Virus record (IMG/VR): IMGVR_UViG_3300017963_000014
Coordinates: 1 to 64,000 of that record
Origin: a virus
Reading direction: 5' to 3' (one strand)
DNA: 64,000 nt
Shown here in pieces: positions 23,288 through 30,505 of the stretch. A model generated the notes under the pieces. The model was given only the letters and a program-made list of their open reading frames with translations. It did no database searches and had not been told where the DNA came from. How positions within the stretch are numbered: position 1 is the first letter of the stretch; the number at the start of each line of letters is the position of its first letter. A program made the position numbers and the translations under genes.

Positions 23288-23417
23288 GTAAATAGGGACT
23301 AGCGCCCGCCCGCGGACCGCGGTATAACCTCGGGGTCGACGGCGCGCGAGAACGCGCCGCACTCCTTCGGGTGGGAACCCCCGGTCGTCCAGAGAGTCGA
23401 CCGGGGGTTTCGTTTTT
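23288..23417 (+). ncRNA. Candidate structured small RNA on the plus strand
   Basis: The only plus-strand transcription unit that I find spans about 130 bases from the promoter at 23253-23281 to a strong intrinsic terminator. It has no open reading frame. It contains stem-loops at CCGCGGACCGCGG and GGCGCGCGAGAACGCGCC before the terminator. Bases 23326-23340 can also pair with the 3' arm of the terminator, giving an alternative fold. Its place upstream of the initiator operon, transcribed away from it, resembles OOP RNA of lambda. Function and exact ends are inferred. Confidence 0.5.
23376..23417 (+). terminator. Strong intrinsic terminator, plus strand
   Basis: AACCCCCGGTCG (23376-23387) and CGACCGGGGGTT (23398-23409) form a perfect 12-bp stem with a ten-base loop, followed by TCGTTTTT. 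Read leftward the stem is followed by CCCACC, so it acts only for rightward RNA. Confidence 0.85.
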
Positions 23418-23425
23418 CTACCACC

Positions 23426-23507
23426 CCGCCGTCCGTTTCTCGGGGGGAACGTTGCAAACCCGTTGTCCGCCGTCCGCTTCTCGGGGGGAACGTTGCAAAA
23501 CCGTTGC
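23426..23507. repeat. Two 41-bp direct repeats
   Basis: Units 23426-23466 and 23467-23507 match at 38 of 41 positions and touch without a spacer. Each holds GGGGGGAACGTTGCAAA, with the palindrome AACGTT and two GTTGC words. They may be binding sites for one of the winged-helix proteins or iterons. With two units and no spacer they are not a CRISPR array. Confidence 0.85.
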
Positions 23508-23523
23508 CCGTATACTTCGCGTT

Positions 23524-23838
23524 CTACCAGATCTTCTCGACCTCGTCTCCGTCGCCCTCTGCCTCCTGGATAAAGGTCTCGCAGGCGGGGCAGTAACCGG
23601 AGTTCCCCCCGAGGACGGGTTCTAAGCAGCCGGGGTAGTCGCAGAGGCGGACGCACGGGAGCCGCCGTATCTTCGCGTGGAAGTACCTCCCCGCGCTCGG
23701 CGCCTCGAGCAGGCAGAAGGCCTCCTCCGCCGCGCCGGGGTAGCGGTAGCGGGCGCCGGAGCGGAAGCGGACGAGGAGGTCCTCGCCGTCGACCGCGACC
23801 GCCGCGAGGTTCGAACTCTCGACCTTGACGGCCTTCAC
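23524..23838 (-). CDS. KTSC-domain protein with a zinc-binding tail
   Basis: Residues 1-60 fit the KTSC domain: VESSNLAAVAVDGEDLLVRFRSGARYRY and APSAGRYFHAKI. The rest carries a four-cysteine cluster (CDYPGC near 70, CPAC near 88) and an acidic end. KTSC domains are common in phages and near nucleic-acid enzymes, but their role is unknown. It is followed by the control region and overlaps the next gene upstream by four bases. Confidence 0.7.
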   Translation of the reverse strand: MKAVKVESSNLAAVAVDGEDLLVRFRSGARYRYPGAAEEAFCLLEAPSAGRYFHAKIRRLPCVRLCDYPGCLEPVLGGNSGYCPACETFIQEAEGDGDEVEKIW

Positions 23839-24323
23839 TTTATACCTCCCTCCGCCTCCCGGGCCTCCGCCGCGAGCTCCCGCGCCCGCCCGGCGACGAT
23901 CCGCTCGAGCGCGGGGGCGAGGAGGAAGAGCGCGTTCGCCTTCCCCCAGGGGGAGAGGCGGGCCCAGCGGATAGCTATCGAACCGAGTTCGACCCGGTAG
24001 GGGGCGGAGCGGTTACTGTCTACGGTTAGGATCGAGAGGACGACCTCGAGAACTCGGTACGCTCCGAGCGCGAGGACGTCCGCGGCGAACCGCTCGGTCC
24101 GCGCGCGGGAGTAGACCTCGCGGAAGCGCGGGCAGTCTCCGGCGTCCTCGGAGAAGGTCGACTCCCGGCAGTCCTCGACGAACTCGCAGTTCCCGCAGTC
24201 GAGCTCGAGGGGCGCTCGCTGCGCGTCCTCCTCGAAGACGAATCCCTCGAGCTCCTCCTGGACGGAGTAAACCCGCCCTCCCGCGGGGGCGGCGGTCCTC
24301 GAGTCCTCCAACTTATCGCCCAT
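23835..24323 (-). CDS. Hypothetical cysteine-cluster protein
   Basis: The 162-residue protein has LDCGNCEFVEDCRES (cysteines near 43, 46, 52) and a fourth cysteine in GDCPRF, which could bind zinc or an Fe-S cluster. The last 80 residues are helical. It overlaps the UvsW-like helicase gene by 11 bases and may be its partner. No family recognised. Confidence 0.65.
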   Translation of the reverse strand: MGDKLEDSRTAAPAGGRVYSVQEELEGFVFEEDAQRAPLELDCGNCEFVEDCRESTFSEDAGDCPRFREVYSRARTERFAADVLALGAYRVLEVVLSILTVDSNRSAPYRVELGSIAIRWARLSPWGKANALFLLAPALERIVAGRARELAAEAREAEGGIK

Positions 24324-25935
24324 CGTTCACCTCCAGCTCCCGGAGGATCTCGCTCGTCAGCTGGACCCGCTCGCCCGGTCTCTCCGAGTACCAGACCCGG
24401 TGCGGGGGCTTGACCGCGTTCGCGACCGCCCGCGCGTGCCCCGGGAGGACGAGGCGGTCCCAGAAGTAGAAGTAGATCGCGTCCGCTTTTCCCGGACTCG
24501 GCCGCTTGAACCGCCCGAACTGCTGCGTAAATCGCCCCGCGTTCGCGGCCGCTGGCGTGCAGCCGAAGCCGCGGTCGAGCCGCGGAACGTCGAGCCCCTC
24601 GTCCGCTACGGAGGTCCCGACCGCGACCCGGAGCGAGCCGTCCTCGAGGCCGGCGGCGACCCGGTCCTGCTCGCGGGCGTCCCGGCCGCCCATCAGGCGG
24701 CCGACCTCGACGCTCCGGCGCTTAAGCCAGGCCTGGAGCTCGAGGCAGAGCTCGCGGCGGTCGGCGAGGAGGAGGCAGCTCCGCCCGGCCCGGACCTCCG
24801 GGAGGAGGTACTCGAGGATCCGCGCGCGCCGGAGCGGGTCGCGGGTCGCCTCCTCGAGGAGGTCCGCGTAGGTGTTCAGCGGACCGCGCCACTTCGTCGC
24901 CCTCGCCCACCTCCGGGCGGCGGAGACCGCGTTCTCGCGCTCGAGCCGCTCGAAGCCCTCGGCCGCTAGGCGACGCTCCCAGTTCAGGTCGAACTCGAGC
25001 TCGGTCGGGACTAAGACGACGTCGACCGGGACGACCCGCCCGGCGCGGTCGAGGTCCTCGTCCCGGATCTCGAAGAGGACCCGCGGGCGCCGACTCGAGA
25101 GCGCGGGCCCCGGGACCTCCTCCCCGAAGACCTGCGCCGTGAACGGCTCCCGCCCGTCCCGCCGCTTGAGCGTCGCGGTCGCGCCGAAGCGGTTCCGCGC
25201 CGGGAGGGAGTTCACGACCTCGGAGAAGGAGTTAGCCGGCGCGTGGTGGACCTCGTCGAGGATCACGGTACCGAAGCGCCGCCCCCAGGCGGGGTCCGCC
25301 TTCAGGCGGTTCCGGACGGAAGGGATCAGACCGATAAGGATCAGACCGTCTCGCTTCGCCTTCCCGTAGAGGACGCCGACCGCGCGCTCCCGGAGCCCGT
25401 AGTGCTCGGCCGCGCGCTCGACCCACTGCCGGAGGATCCGCTCCGTGTGGCAGAGCACTAGCGTCCGCTCCCCGAGCTCGGCCGCGACCGCGAGGAGGAT
25501 AGTGGTTTTGCCTGCCCCACACGGAGCGAGCAGTAGCCCCGCGCGCCGGCGGACGAGCGCCCGGACCGCGCTCCGCTGGTCCGCCCCGAGCTCCCAGCCC
25601 CCCGGGGTCCGGAAGCGGAGCCCGGTCGGTCCGGTCTCGCGGACGGTTCGGTCGACGACCGGGAAGAGCCCGGCGCCCGCTCGCCGCGCGAGGAGGCGGA
25701 GGACCGCGAGCCGGCCGCGGGGGAGGACGAGGAGGTCCGGTCCGTCGCGCTCGACGAGGGAGAGCGCGCGGGGGACGTTCCCGGTCCAGAGCCCCATCGA
25801 CCGCTTCTTGAAGTACTCCGGGTTCGCGACCTCGAACGCCTCCGTAAGCTCCCGGACCGAGAGCCCCGCGACCTTCAGTACGGAGCGGCGGACCCGGAGG
25901 CGGGAGTCGACGACGACCTCGATCGTGTTTCTCAT
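24313..25935 (-). CDS. Superfamily 2 helicase (UvsW/XPB-like)
   Basis: The 540-residue protein has SF2 motifs: GADQRSAVRALVRR as a Q-motif-like start, Walker A LAPCGAGKTTILL (137-149), VLCHTERILRQWVERA as Ia, VILDEVHHAPANSF (motif II, DEVH), FGATATLKRRDG (III), SCLLLADRRELCLEL (IV) and VAVGTSVADEGLDVPRLDRGFG (V), then QQFGRFKRPSPGKADAIYFYF (VI). GATATLKRRDG points to the XPB/UvsW group, which remodels forks and R-loops and directs recombination-dependent replication. It starts the replication block after the accessory genes. Confidence 0.9.
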   Translation of the reverse strand: MRNTIEVVVDSRLRVRRSVLKVAGLSVRELTEAFEVANPEYFKKRSMGLWTGNVPRALSLVERDGPDLLVLPRGRLAVLRLLARRAGAGLFPVVDRTVRETGPTGLRFRTPGGWELGADQRSAVRALVRRRAGLLLAPCGAGKTTILLAVAAELGERTLVLCHTERILRQWVERAAEHYGLRERAVGVLYGKAKRDGLILIGLIPSVRNRLKADPAWGRRFGTVILDEVHHAPANSFSEVVNSLPARNRFGATATLKRRDGREPFTAQVFGEEVPGPALSSRRPRVLFEIRDEDLDRAGRVVPVDVVLVPTELEFDLNWERRLAAEGFERLERENAVSAARRWARATKWRGPLNTYADLLEEATRDPLRRARILEYLLPEVRAGRSCLLLADRRELCLELQAWLKRRSVEVGRLMGGRDAREQDRVAAGLEDGSLRVAVGTSVADEGLDVPRLDRGFGCTPAAANAGRFTQQFGRFKRPSPGKADAIYFYFWDRLVLPGHARAVANAVKPPHRVWYSERPGERVQLTSEILRELEVNDGR

Positions 25936-25963
25936 CTCTACGGGGGTCTATCTCGAGATGAGT

Positions 25964-26428
25964 CTACTTCGCCGCCGCCGCCCGCTGCTCGAGTGCCTCG
26001 AGGCTCGCCTCCGGCGGTCGGAGCCGCGGGAGCCTCGTCGCCCGCGGGAGCGCCGGGAGCGGCGCCGGCGCGTCCTCGCGCTCCAGGCTCCGGCGGAGCG
26101 GCGCCCGAACCCTCCGGCGGAGCGCGAGCTCGAGGACCGCGCGCGAGAGCCGGTCGAGGTCCCCCCGGAGCTCGCCCCGGAGCCGCTCGCTCCGGCGCTC
26201 CGAGGCCTCCGCGAGTCGGTCGAGGTCCCTCCGGAGTCCCTCGAGCCGCCCCTGGAGCTCCGCGACCCGCCGGGCCTTCTCCTCGTTTACCTTCTCGAGC
26301 GTCCCGCGGGAGGCGGCGTCGCAGCCGCGGACCGCGGAGAAGGCGCCGGGCGCGGAGAGGACCGCGTAGGCTAGTAGGAGCGCGAGCGCGCGGCCGCGGG
26401 TCTGCGTCTGCGTATCCGCCTCGGGCAT
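25964..26428 (-). CDS. Signal-anchored coiled-coil protein, possible spanin
   Basis: The 154-residue protein has a hydrophobic N-terminal segment (about 13-32) ending near a cysteine (AVRGC), then a long Arg/Glu/Leu coiled coil (about 45-105) and a Pro/Arg region. This shape suits an inner-membrane spanin or other envelope protein. The lipobox is poor. It forms a small cluster with the next two genes, of which the third is also membrane-bound. Confidence 0.55.
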   Translation of the reverse strand: MPEADTQTQTRGRALALLLAYAVLSAPGAFSAVRGCDAASRGTLEKVNEEKARRVAELQGRLEGLRRDLDRLAEASERRSERLRGELRGDLDRLSRAVLELALRRRVRAPLRRSLEREDAPAPLPALPRATRLPRLRPPEASLEALEQRAAAAK

Positions 26429-26430
26429 CG

Positions 26431-26811
26431 TCAGGTCTTCCTCGGGGCGAGCGCGGCCGCGGGGACCGCGGGGTAGCCCGGACCGGTCCGGGACCTCCGG
26501 CTCCGCCGAACCTCCTCCCGGAGGCGCTCGGCGAGTCCCCGGACGTCCTCGGTCGCGCGCTCGGCGAGCTCGGCGGCCGCGAGCGCCCGGCGCCGGGGGT
26601 TCGGCGAGGCTAGCTCGCGGCGGATCCGGAGCGCGTCGCGGAGCGCGTCCTCCTCGACGATCCCGCGGTTCCGGAGCAGCTCGGCGAGGACCTCGTCCTC
26701 GCTCATCCCGCGGGCGAAGCGCTCGAGCTCCTCGACCCTCGACTTCGGGACCGCCCCGATCGAGACGAGGACGGCCGCGAGGGACTCGCCCCCGTTCGGA
26801 CCGCGGCTCAC
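26431..26811 (-). CDS. Hypothetical protein with GspE-N-like helical domain
   Basis: Residues 10-60 (LAAVLVSIGAVPKSRVEEL, SEDEVLAELLRNRGIVEEDAL) resemble the N-terminal helical domain of GspE/PilB-type ATPases, which can bind nucleotides or partner proteins, but there is no ATPase domain. The rest is a basic coiled coil and a proline-rich end. Function is unknown; it overlaps the small membrane gene by four bases. Confidence 0.55.
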   Translation of the reverse strand: MSRGPNGGESLAAVLVSIGAVPKSRVEELERFARGMSEDEVLAELLRNRGIVEEDALRDALRIRRELASPNPRRRALAAAELAERATEDVRGLAERLREEVRRSRRSRTGPGYPAVPAAALAPRKT

Positions 26812-27053
26812 GAGAAGGACCTCCGGAGCTCGCGGATCTCGTCCCGCGAGCTCTCTAGCGTCGCTCGGAACTCCGCGGTACTCCCGACGTACTTCTCCGA
26901 GAGCGTGTAGAGCCGGTCGGAGAGCGCGACGCAGCGGCGCCAGAGGACGGCGACCGCGAGGGAGAGGGAGGCGCAGAGGAGCCCCCAGGGGGCGCCGGAC
27001 TCGAGGAGGCCTTCGAGGAGGGGGGTCATCGGGCGGGTTCCGCTCCTTCTCAT
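26808..27053 (-). CDS. Small membrane protein, possible holin or spanin partner
   Basis: The 81-residue protein has one membrane helix (about 22-40, APWGLLCASLSLAVAVLW) and a charged coiled-coil C-terminus. The ATG at 27053 has GGAAAGAG upstream, but this site lies within a perfect hairpin (CGGAAA/TTTCCG, 27055-27069) that could hide it. A second ATG is at 27029. A holin or spanin role is possible but unproven. Confidence 0.5.
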   Translation of the reverse strand: MRRSGTRPMTPLLEGLLESGAPWGLLCASLSLAVAVLWRRCVALSDRLYTLSEKYVGSTAEFRATLESSRDEIRELRRSFS

Positions 27054-27082
27054 CGGAAACTCTTTCCGACTCCGTAGAGGGT

Positions 27083-27111
27083 AACCCGCCTAACTAAATT
27101 CGGGCGGGGTT
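27083..27111 (-). terminator. Stem-loop after the 279-residue structural gene
   Basis: AACCCGCC and GGCGGGGTT pair with one bulged base around a 12-base loop, just after the stop at 27123. No T-run follows in either direction, so it may be a pause, processing or Rho-assisted site and not a standard terminator. Confidence 0.4.
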
Positions 27112-27122
27112 ATGCGCTCGCG

Positions 27123-27962
27123 CTAGCTCAGAACCGCGTCGATCGCGTCGGAGAGCCCGTTCGAGCGGACGCGGATCCGCGCTATATCCGAGGCGACGAG
27201 CCCGGTCAGCGCGGCGTGAGTCAGCTCGATCGAGGCGTCGGTCCAGGTCGCGGCGGGCGTCGGACCCGTGTTCGACTTCGGGAGCGCCGCTACGCCGGCG
27301 ACCGAGAGCGAGTTCGCGGCGAAGTTCCCGACCCCGCCGGCGAGCGCGGTCTCGGGCGTCGCGGGCGTCGCGGTCCCGACGCCGCCGCCGGTGCACATCA
27401 ACCGCCCCTTCGCGGTCGCGTCCGAGTTGACGAACGTCGCGATCGCGTTCGCGGTGTCGACCCCGGCGTTGAAGCCGATCGTCCACTTCGTCCCGTCGAA
27501 CGCGACCGAGAGCGAGCCGGTGTTAACGAGCTCGAGCGTCTGCCCGGAGTCCCCCGGGGTCAGGAGCTCGAAGTCGACCTGGTCGGCGCCGCTCCCGATC
27601 GTGATTCCGTCCGGGAGCTGCCCCTGGAGCAGGTCCGAACCGAGGACGACGACGTCGCCGCCGGCGGCCGCTACCGCGCCGTCGACCGCGTCGAGTAGCG
27701 GCGGGGCGTCCATCGCGGCGCGGGCGGACCAGACCTCGGCGAAGCGCTCGAGCTCGAGGTTCGTCAGCGGCGCGCCGCCGTCGAAGACGACCTCGGAGTC
27801 CGCCGCGAGGACGTCAGCCGCGAGGACGCGTTGCCAGTCGCGGTGAATGAGGAGAATCGACGCCGGGATAACGCCGCTCGCGTCGTTCGCGAGGCTCCCG
27901 ACGTAGGGGGAGACCCGGTCTCCGCCGCTCACGTTCTTAACTGTTACCAGCTTCTCGGACAT
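27123..27962 (-). CDS. Putative virion or fibre-associated protein
   Basis: The 279-residue protein is rich in Ala, Gly, Thr and Val, with low charge and predicted beta strands, as in phage structural proteins. The N-terminus (LVTVKNVSGGDRVSPYVG) and the middle (DGITIGSGADQVDFELLTPGDSGQTLEL) look like jelly-roll or Ig-like segments. No family is recognised. It follows the tailspike and the small zinc protein, so a tail or host-contact role is likely. Confidence 0.6.
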   Translation of the reverse strand: MSEKLVTVKNVSGGDRVSPYVGSLANDASGVIPASILLIHRDWQRVLAADVLAADSEVVFDGGAPLTNLELERFAEVWSARAAMDAPPLLDAVDGAVAAAGGDVVVLGSDLLQGQLPDGITIGSGADQVDFELLTPGDSGQTLELVNTGSLSVAFDGTKWTIGFNAGVDTANAIATFVNSDATAKGRLMCTGGGVGTATPATPETALAGGVGNFAANSLSVAGVAALPKSNTGPTPAATWTDASIELTHAALTGLVASDIARIRVRSNGLSDAIDAVLS

Positions 27963-28030
27963 CTTCTCGCCCTCTCGTTAGGGGGGTTTCTAGGGTTTAC
28001 TTCCGCCGTTCGCCGCGCGCGCCTACGTCG

Positions 28031-28255
28031 TCAGCCGGCGCGAGCGCGGGCCTCGCTCATCCGGCGGTTGAAGCAGCGGTCGCACCTACGGTGCTCCGCC
28101 GGTACCTCCGGGTCCCGGGCGCCCTTCCCGCATTGCGGGCAGCAGGGGCGGCCGCAGTCGGCGCAGACGTACTTCGGGAGGTCCTCGCCCGGGGGCGAGC
28201 GGAAGCCGCAGCCCTTCTCGGCCGGGTCGCAGTAGCCGTTGGCCCAAATCGCCAT
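28031..28255 (-). CDS. Small zinc-finger protein
   Basis: The 74-residue protein has eight cysteines in CxxxxxxC, CADCGRPCCPQCG and CDRC groups, which could bind two zinc ions in a B-box or ribbon arrangement, and a basic helical end. It is placed among virion genes. It may be a regulator or a small structural protein. A perfect 20-bp palindrome lies just before its AGGAGAG ribosome binding site. Confidence 0.7.
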   Translation of the reverse strand: MAIWANGYCDPAEKGCGFRSPPGEDLPKYVCADCGRPCCPQCGKGARDPEVPAEHRRCDRCFNRRMSEARARAG

Positions 28256-28270
28256 CTTCTCTTCTCTCCT

Positions 28271-28290
28271 CGCGCGGTTATAACCGCGCG
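28271..28290. promoter_or_regulatory. Perfect 20-bp palindrome in the leader of the zinc-finger gene
   Basis: CGCGCGGTTATAACCGCGCG is fully self-complementary. As RNA it forms a hairpin with a short A+U centre directly before AGGAGAG. As DNA it could bind a dimeric regulator. Confidence 0.7.
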
Positions 28291-28319
28291 CTTTGGGGTT
28301 AACGCGGCGTTACCTACCT

Positions 28320-30131
28320 CTACGGTTCCTGACTGAGCTGCGAGCGGACGTTCGCGACGGAGCCGCTCCAGGGGTCGGAGATCCCGATCGAAGTCTGAGC
28401 CCCGGCGAACCCGTCGGGGTGCGCGACGAACCCGTCGAGCGAGATCTCGCCGCCGGAGGCGGAGAAGCCCGAGAGGTCCTCGGTCCCGTTCTCGAACTGT
28501 ATCGAGCTCCCGTCCGGCGCCTTGATGCAGAACCCCGAGTTCCCCGTCCCCGTGATCTTCCCCTCGATCCGGATATCCGAGCCGCGGGCGTAGATCGGGT
28601 CGACCGCGTTCGAGATGTCGACGTTGTTCCCGAGCGTCACGCCGCCGTTGATCGCGGTGATCCCCCCGAGCGTCGGGAAGGGGTACCCGAACGGACGAAA
28701 CCCGCCGAGGTAGCACTCCTCCCACTCGACGACGAGGTCGAGCTTCCCGTTCCCGATCTGCGTGTTCGCGAACGTCGAACCCTCGCGGACGCGTACGCCG
28801 GCGCCGGGGCAGGAGTTGCAGGTCAGCTGCTCGCCGACCGCGCCGTAGAAGTTGACGAACCCGCCGCACCACTGCACGAGCCCGTCGTTGAAGTAAATCG
28901 ACGCCGGACCGCCGACGACGCCGACGCCGGCGAAGTTCCCGGCGAGGTCGGAGCCGCCGCCCATGACGGCGGGGTCGCGCGGGGTATTGTAGAACCCGCA
29001 GGCGTTGTCGCGCGCGTACGCGATCTCCCAGCGCCAGAGGTTCCCGACCCCGAGCTGCGCGCCCTTGTCGATCACGCAGGCGGCGACCTTCACGCCGCCC
29101 TTCGTGATCGTGAACGGGAGGTTCCCCGCGAGCGTGAAGCGCTGGATCCAGAGCGTACCCTCGCCCGAGACCGCCCACTTCCCGACCCGCGTACTCGCGT
29201 CGAACGAGAACGGTGCGCCGTTGACCGTGATCGTCGAGCTCGGCCGGACGATATCGAACTGAACCAGTCCCGGGTCCGCCGGAAACTCCCGCCCCTCGGT
29301 ACACGGCGAGAAGTTCGAACCGTCGTGCGTCGAGACCGTCCAGATCCCGGCGCCGGGGCCGGTGTAGACGCGGAGCATCTCGCCCTTGAGCGTATTCGGG
29401 GTAAGCGCGAGGCCGGAGTAGCCGATCGAGGTCAGGGAGGAGGCGTCCGCCGTGAACGGCGACCCGCCGTTGTCGAGAACGACCGTGAGCCCGTCGCCGC
29501 CGTCGATCACGCAGTCGTTCCGGTCGAAGATCGAGAGCAGGACCGACTCGACCGGACCGAGCGTGTGGTCCCCGGGCGCGTGCAGGACGAACGGGTGCTT
29601 GAATCCGATCTGGGCGAGAACCGCGATCGCGCGGTTGAATGTCTTCCACGGACCGACGCCGCCCGCCCCGGGAGTGTCCGAGAGACCGTCGTTCGAGTCG
29701 TCGCCCGCGACGGTGTCGACCCAGTACTCGCGCGCCGCGGTCGAGAGCTTCGTCAGCCGCTCGTCGGCCTCGGTCAGGTACGGGTTCGAGGCCGAGGGGG
29801 TCCCGGCCGATCCCGCGAGCGCCGCCTTCTCGTCCGCGGAGAGCGGGGCCCCGCCGACGACGAGCGACCCGGTGTTGTACTCCGGGAAGCCGTCCCAGAC
29901 GAAGTCGATTTCGCCGAGGACGCGCTGCGCCTCGAGCAGGGAGTAGTCCGCGAGCTCGAGACCGCCGTCGACTCCGTTGACGGGGTCGACCGTTTTGCTC
30001 GGTTTCAGCTCCGAGGTCAGGTCGAGCGGGGTCCCCCGGTTCGGGGGATCGGCGCTCAGCGGTAGGGTTCGGATCGGGTTCCCGGCCGCGAGGTCTACGT
30101 CGGCGGCGGTCTTGTTGAAGCCGTAGAGCAT
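28320..30131 (-). CDS. Tailspike with beta-helix domain
   Basis: The 603-residue protein has a leading linker to about 130, then REYWVDTVAGDDSNDGLS and GPWKTFNRAIAVL, the standard opening of right-handed beta-helix spikes (pectate-lyase-like). Repeated short strands rich in Gly, Asn and Val (TITVNGAPFSF, GGITAINGGVTLGNNVDIS) continue to about 570. It probably binds or cuts a surface polysaccharide. The catalytic residues cannot be placed. It is followed by the zinc-finger gene. Confidence 0.75.
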   Translation of the reverse strand: MLYGFNKTAADVDLAAGNPIRTLPLSADPPNRGTPLDLTSELKPSKTVDPVNGVDGGLELADYSLLEAQRVLGEIDFVWDGFPEYNTGSLVVGGAPLSADEKAALAGSAGTPSASNPYLTEADERLTKLSTAAREYWVDTVAGDDSNDGLSDTPGAGGVGPWKTFNRAIAVLAQIGFKHPFVLHAPGDHTLGPVESVLLSIFDRNDCVIDGGDGLTVVLDNGGSPFTADASSLTSIGYSGLALTPNTLKGEMLRVYTGPGAGIWTVSTHDGSNFSPCTEGREFPADPGLVQFDIVRPSSTITVNGAPFSFDASTRVGKWAVSGEGTLWIQRFTLAGNLPFTITKGGVKVAACVIDKGAQLGVGNLWRWEIAYARDNACGFYNTPRDPAVMGGGSDLAGNFAGVGVVGGPASIYFNDGLVQWCGGFVNFYGAVGEQLTCNSCPGAGVRVREGSTFANTQIGNGKLDLVVEWEECYLGGFRPFGYPFPTLGGITAINGGVTLGNNVDISNAVDPIYARGSDIRIEGKITGTGNSGFCIKAPDGSSIQFENGTEDLSGFSASGGEISLDGFVAHPDGFAGAQTSIGISDPWSGSVANVRSQLSQEP

Positions 30132-30155
30132 CTTTCCGTCTCCTTCCGAGGGTTA

Positions 30156-30171
30156 CCGACGCTTAGGTCGG
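30156..30171 (-). promoter_or_regulatory. Intercistronic hairpin before the tailspike
   Basis: CCGAC and GTCGG pair around a six-base loop, spanning the stop codon of the upstream gene. The tailspike ribosome binding site GGAAGGAG follows. It is one of several such hairpins in the late genes. Confidence 0.45.
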
Positions 30172-30411
30172 GACTCCGTTCGCGTTGACCCAGGCGGTTC
30201 CGTTCCACCAGTTCGGGGCGCCGTCCGAGACGTTGAAGATCCACTCCCCGACCTGGTTCCCCGCCGTCGGGCGGGTCGAGGTCGAGTAGACCCGGGTCCG
30301 GAGCTCGTTCAGGAGCCGCGGGAGGTGACCGGCGGGTTCGCTTAGGGGCTCGGTGAGGTTGCTTCCGCCCTGGAAGTGGTCGTCCTTCAAGGGGAATTGA
30401 TTCAGGGGCAT
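30163..30411 (-). CDS. Small tail-associated protein
   Basis: The 82-residue protein ends with GNQVGEWIFNVSDGAPNWWNGTAWVNANG, a pattern often found in phage fibre proteins in a short strand-turn module (WWNGTAWV). The N-terminus is polar. It could be a fibre tip, chaperone or adaptor for the spike encoded next. It has its own promoter at 30434-30463. Confidence 0.6.
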   Translation of the reverse strand: MPLNQFPLKDDHFQGGSNLTEPLSEPAGHLPRLLNELRTRVYSTSTRPTAGNQVGEWIFNVSDGAPNWWNGTAWVNANGVPT

Positions 30412-30433
30412 CTACCCGTCCTTTCGCTCGAAG

Positions 30434-30463
30434 ACTATCTGTACGGAACGGGTAAAGAGTAAA
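30434..30463 (-). promoter_or_regulatory. Promoter for the tailspike operon
   Basis: TTTACT (30458-30463) and GATAGT (30434-30439) are 18 bases apart, the same spacing as TTTACA and TATAGT at 14563-14592. It follows directly on the terminator of the lysis operon. Confidence 0.5.
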
Positions 30464-30477
30464 CCCCCGGCCGGGGG
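30454..30477 (-). terminator. Intrinsic terminator after the lysis-like operon
   Basis: CCCCCGGCCGGGGG (30464-30477) can fold with a GGCC loop, and on the minus strand it is followed by TTTACTCTTT. It lies after the stop of the spanin-like gene. Confidence 0.6.
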
Positions 30478-30505
30478 CGATCTCCGCGAGAATGAGGGGA
30501 GAGCG

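Larger units (their letters stand above)
23215..23523. other. 309-bp control region without protein genes
   Basis: The stretch between the KTSC gene and the winged-helix genes contains no credible reading frame. It holds a candidate plus-strand small RNA with promoter and terminator (23253-23417), a 41-bp tandem repeat (23426-23507) and the leader of the leftward replication operon. A weak leftward promoter, TTTACA (23287-23292) with TAGTAC (23264-23269) 17 bases away, overlaps the rightward one. Confidence 0.7.

Noticed and set aside
23426-23507. CRISPR array
   Set aside because: Only two units, directly joined without spacers, and no cas genes.
27083-27111. Standard intrinsic terminator
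   Set aside because: The stem is good but no T-run follows on either strand, so I list it only as a stem-loop.
28057-29649. 530-residue minus-strand frame across the tailspike and zinc-finger genes
   Set aside because: It is an Arg-rich shadow in another frame of the tailspike, which has recognisable beta-helix features and a ribosome binding site.
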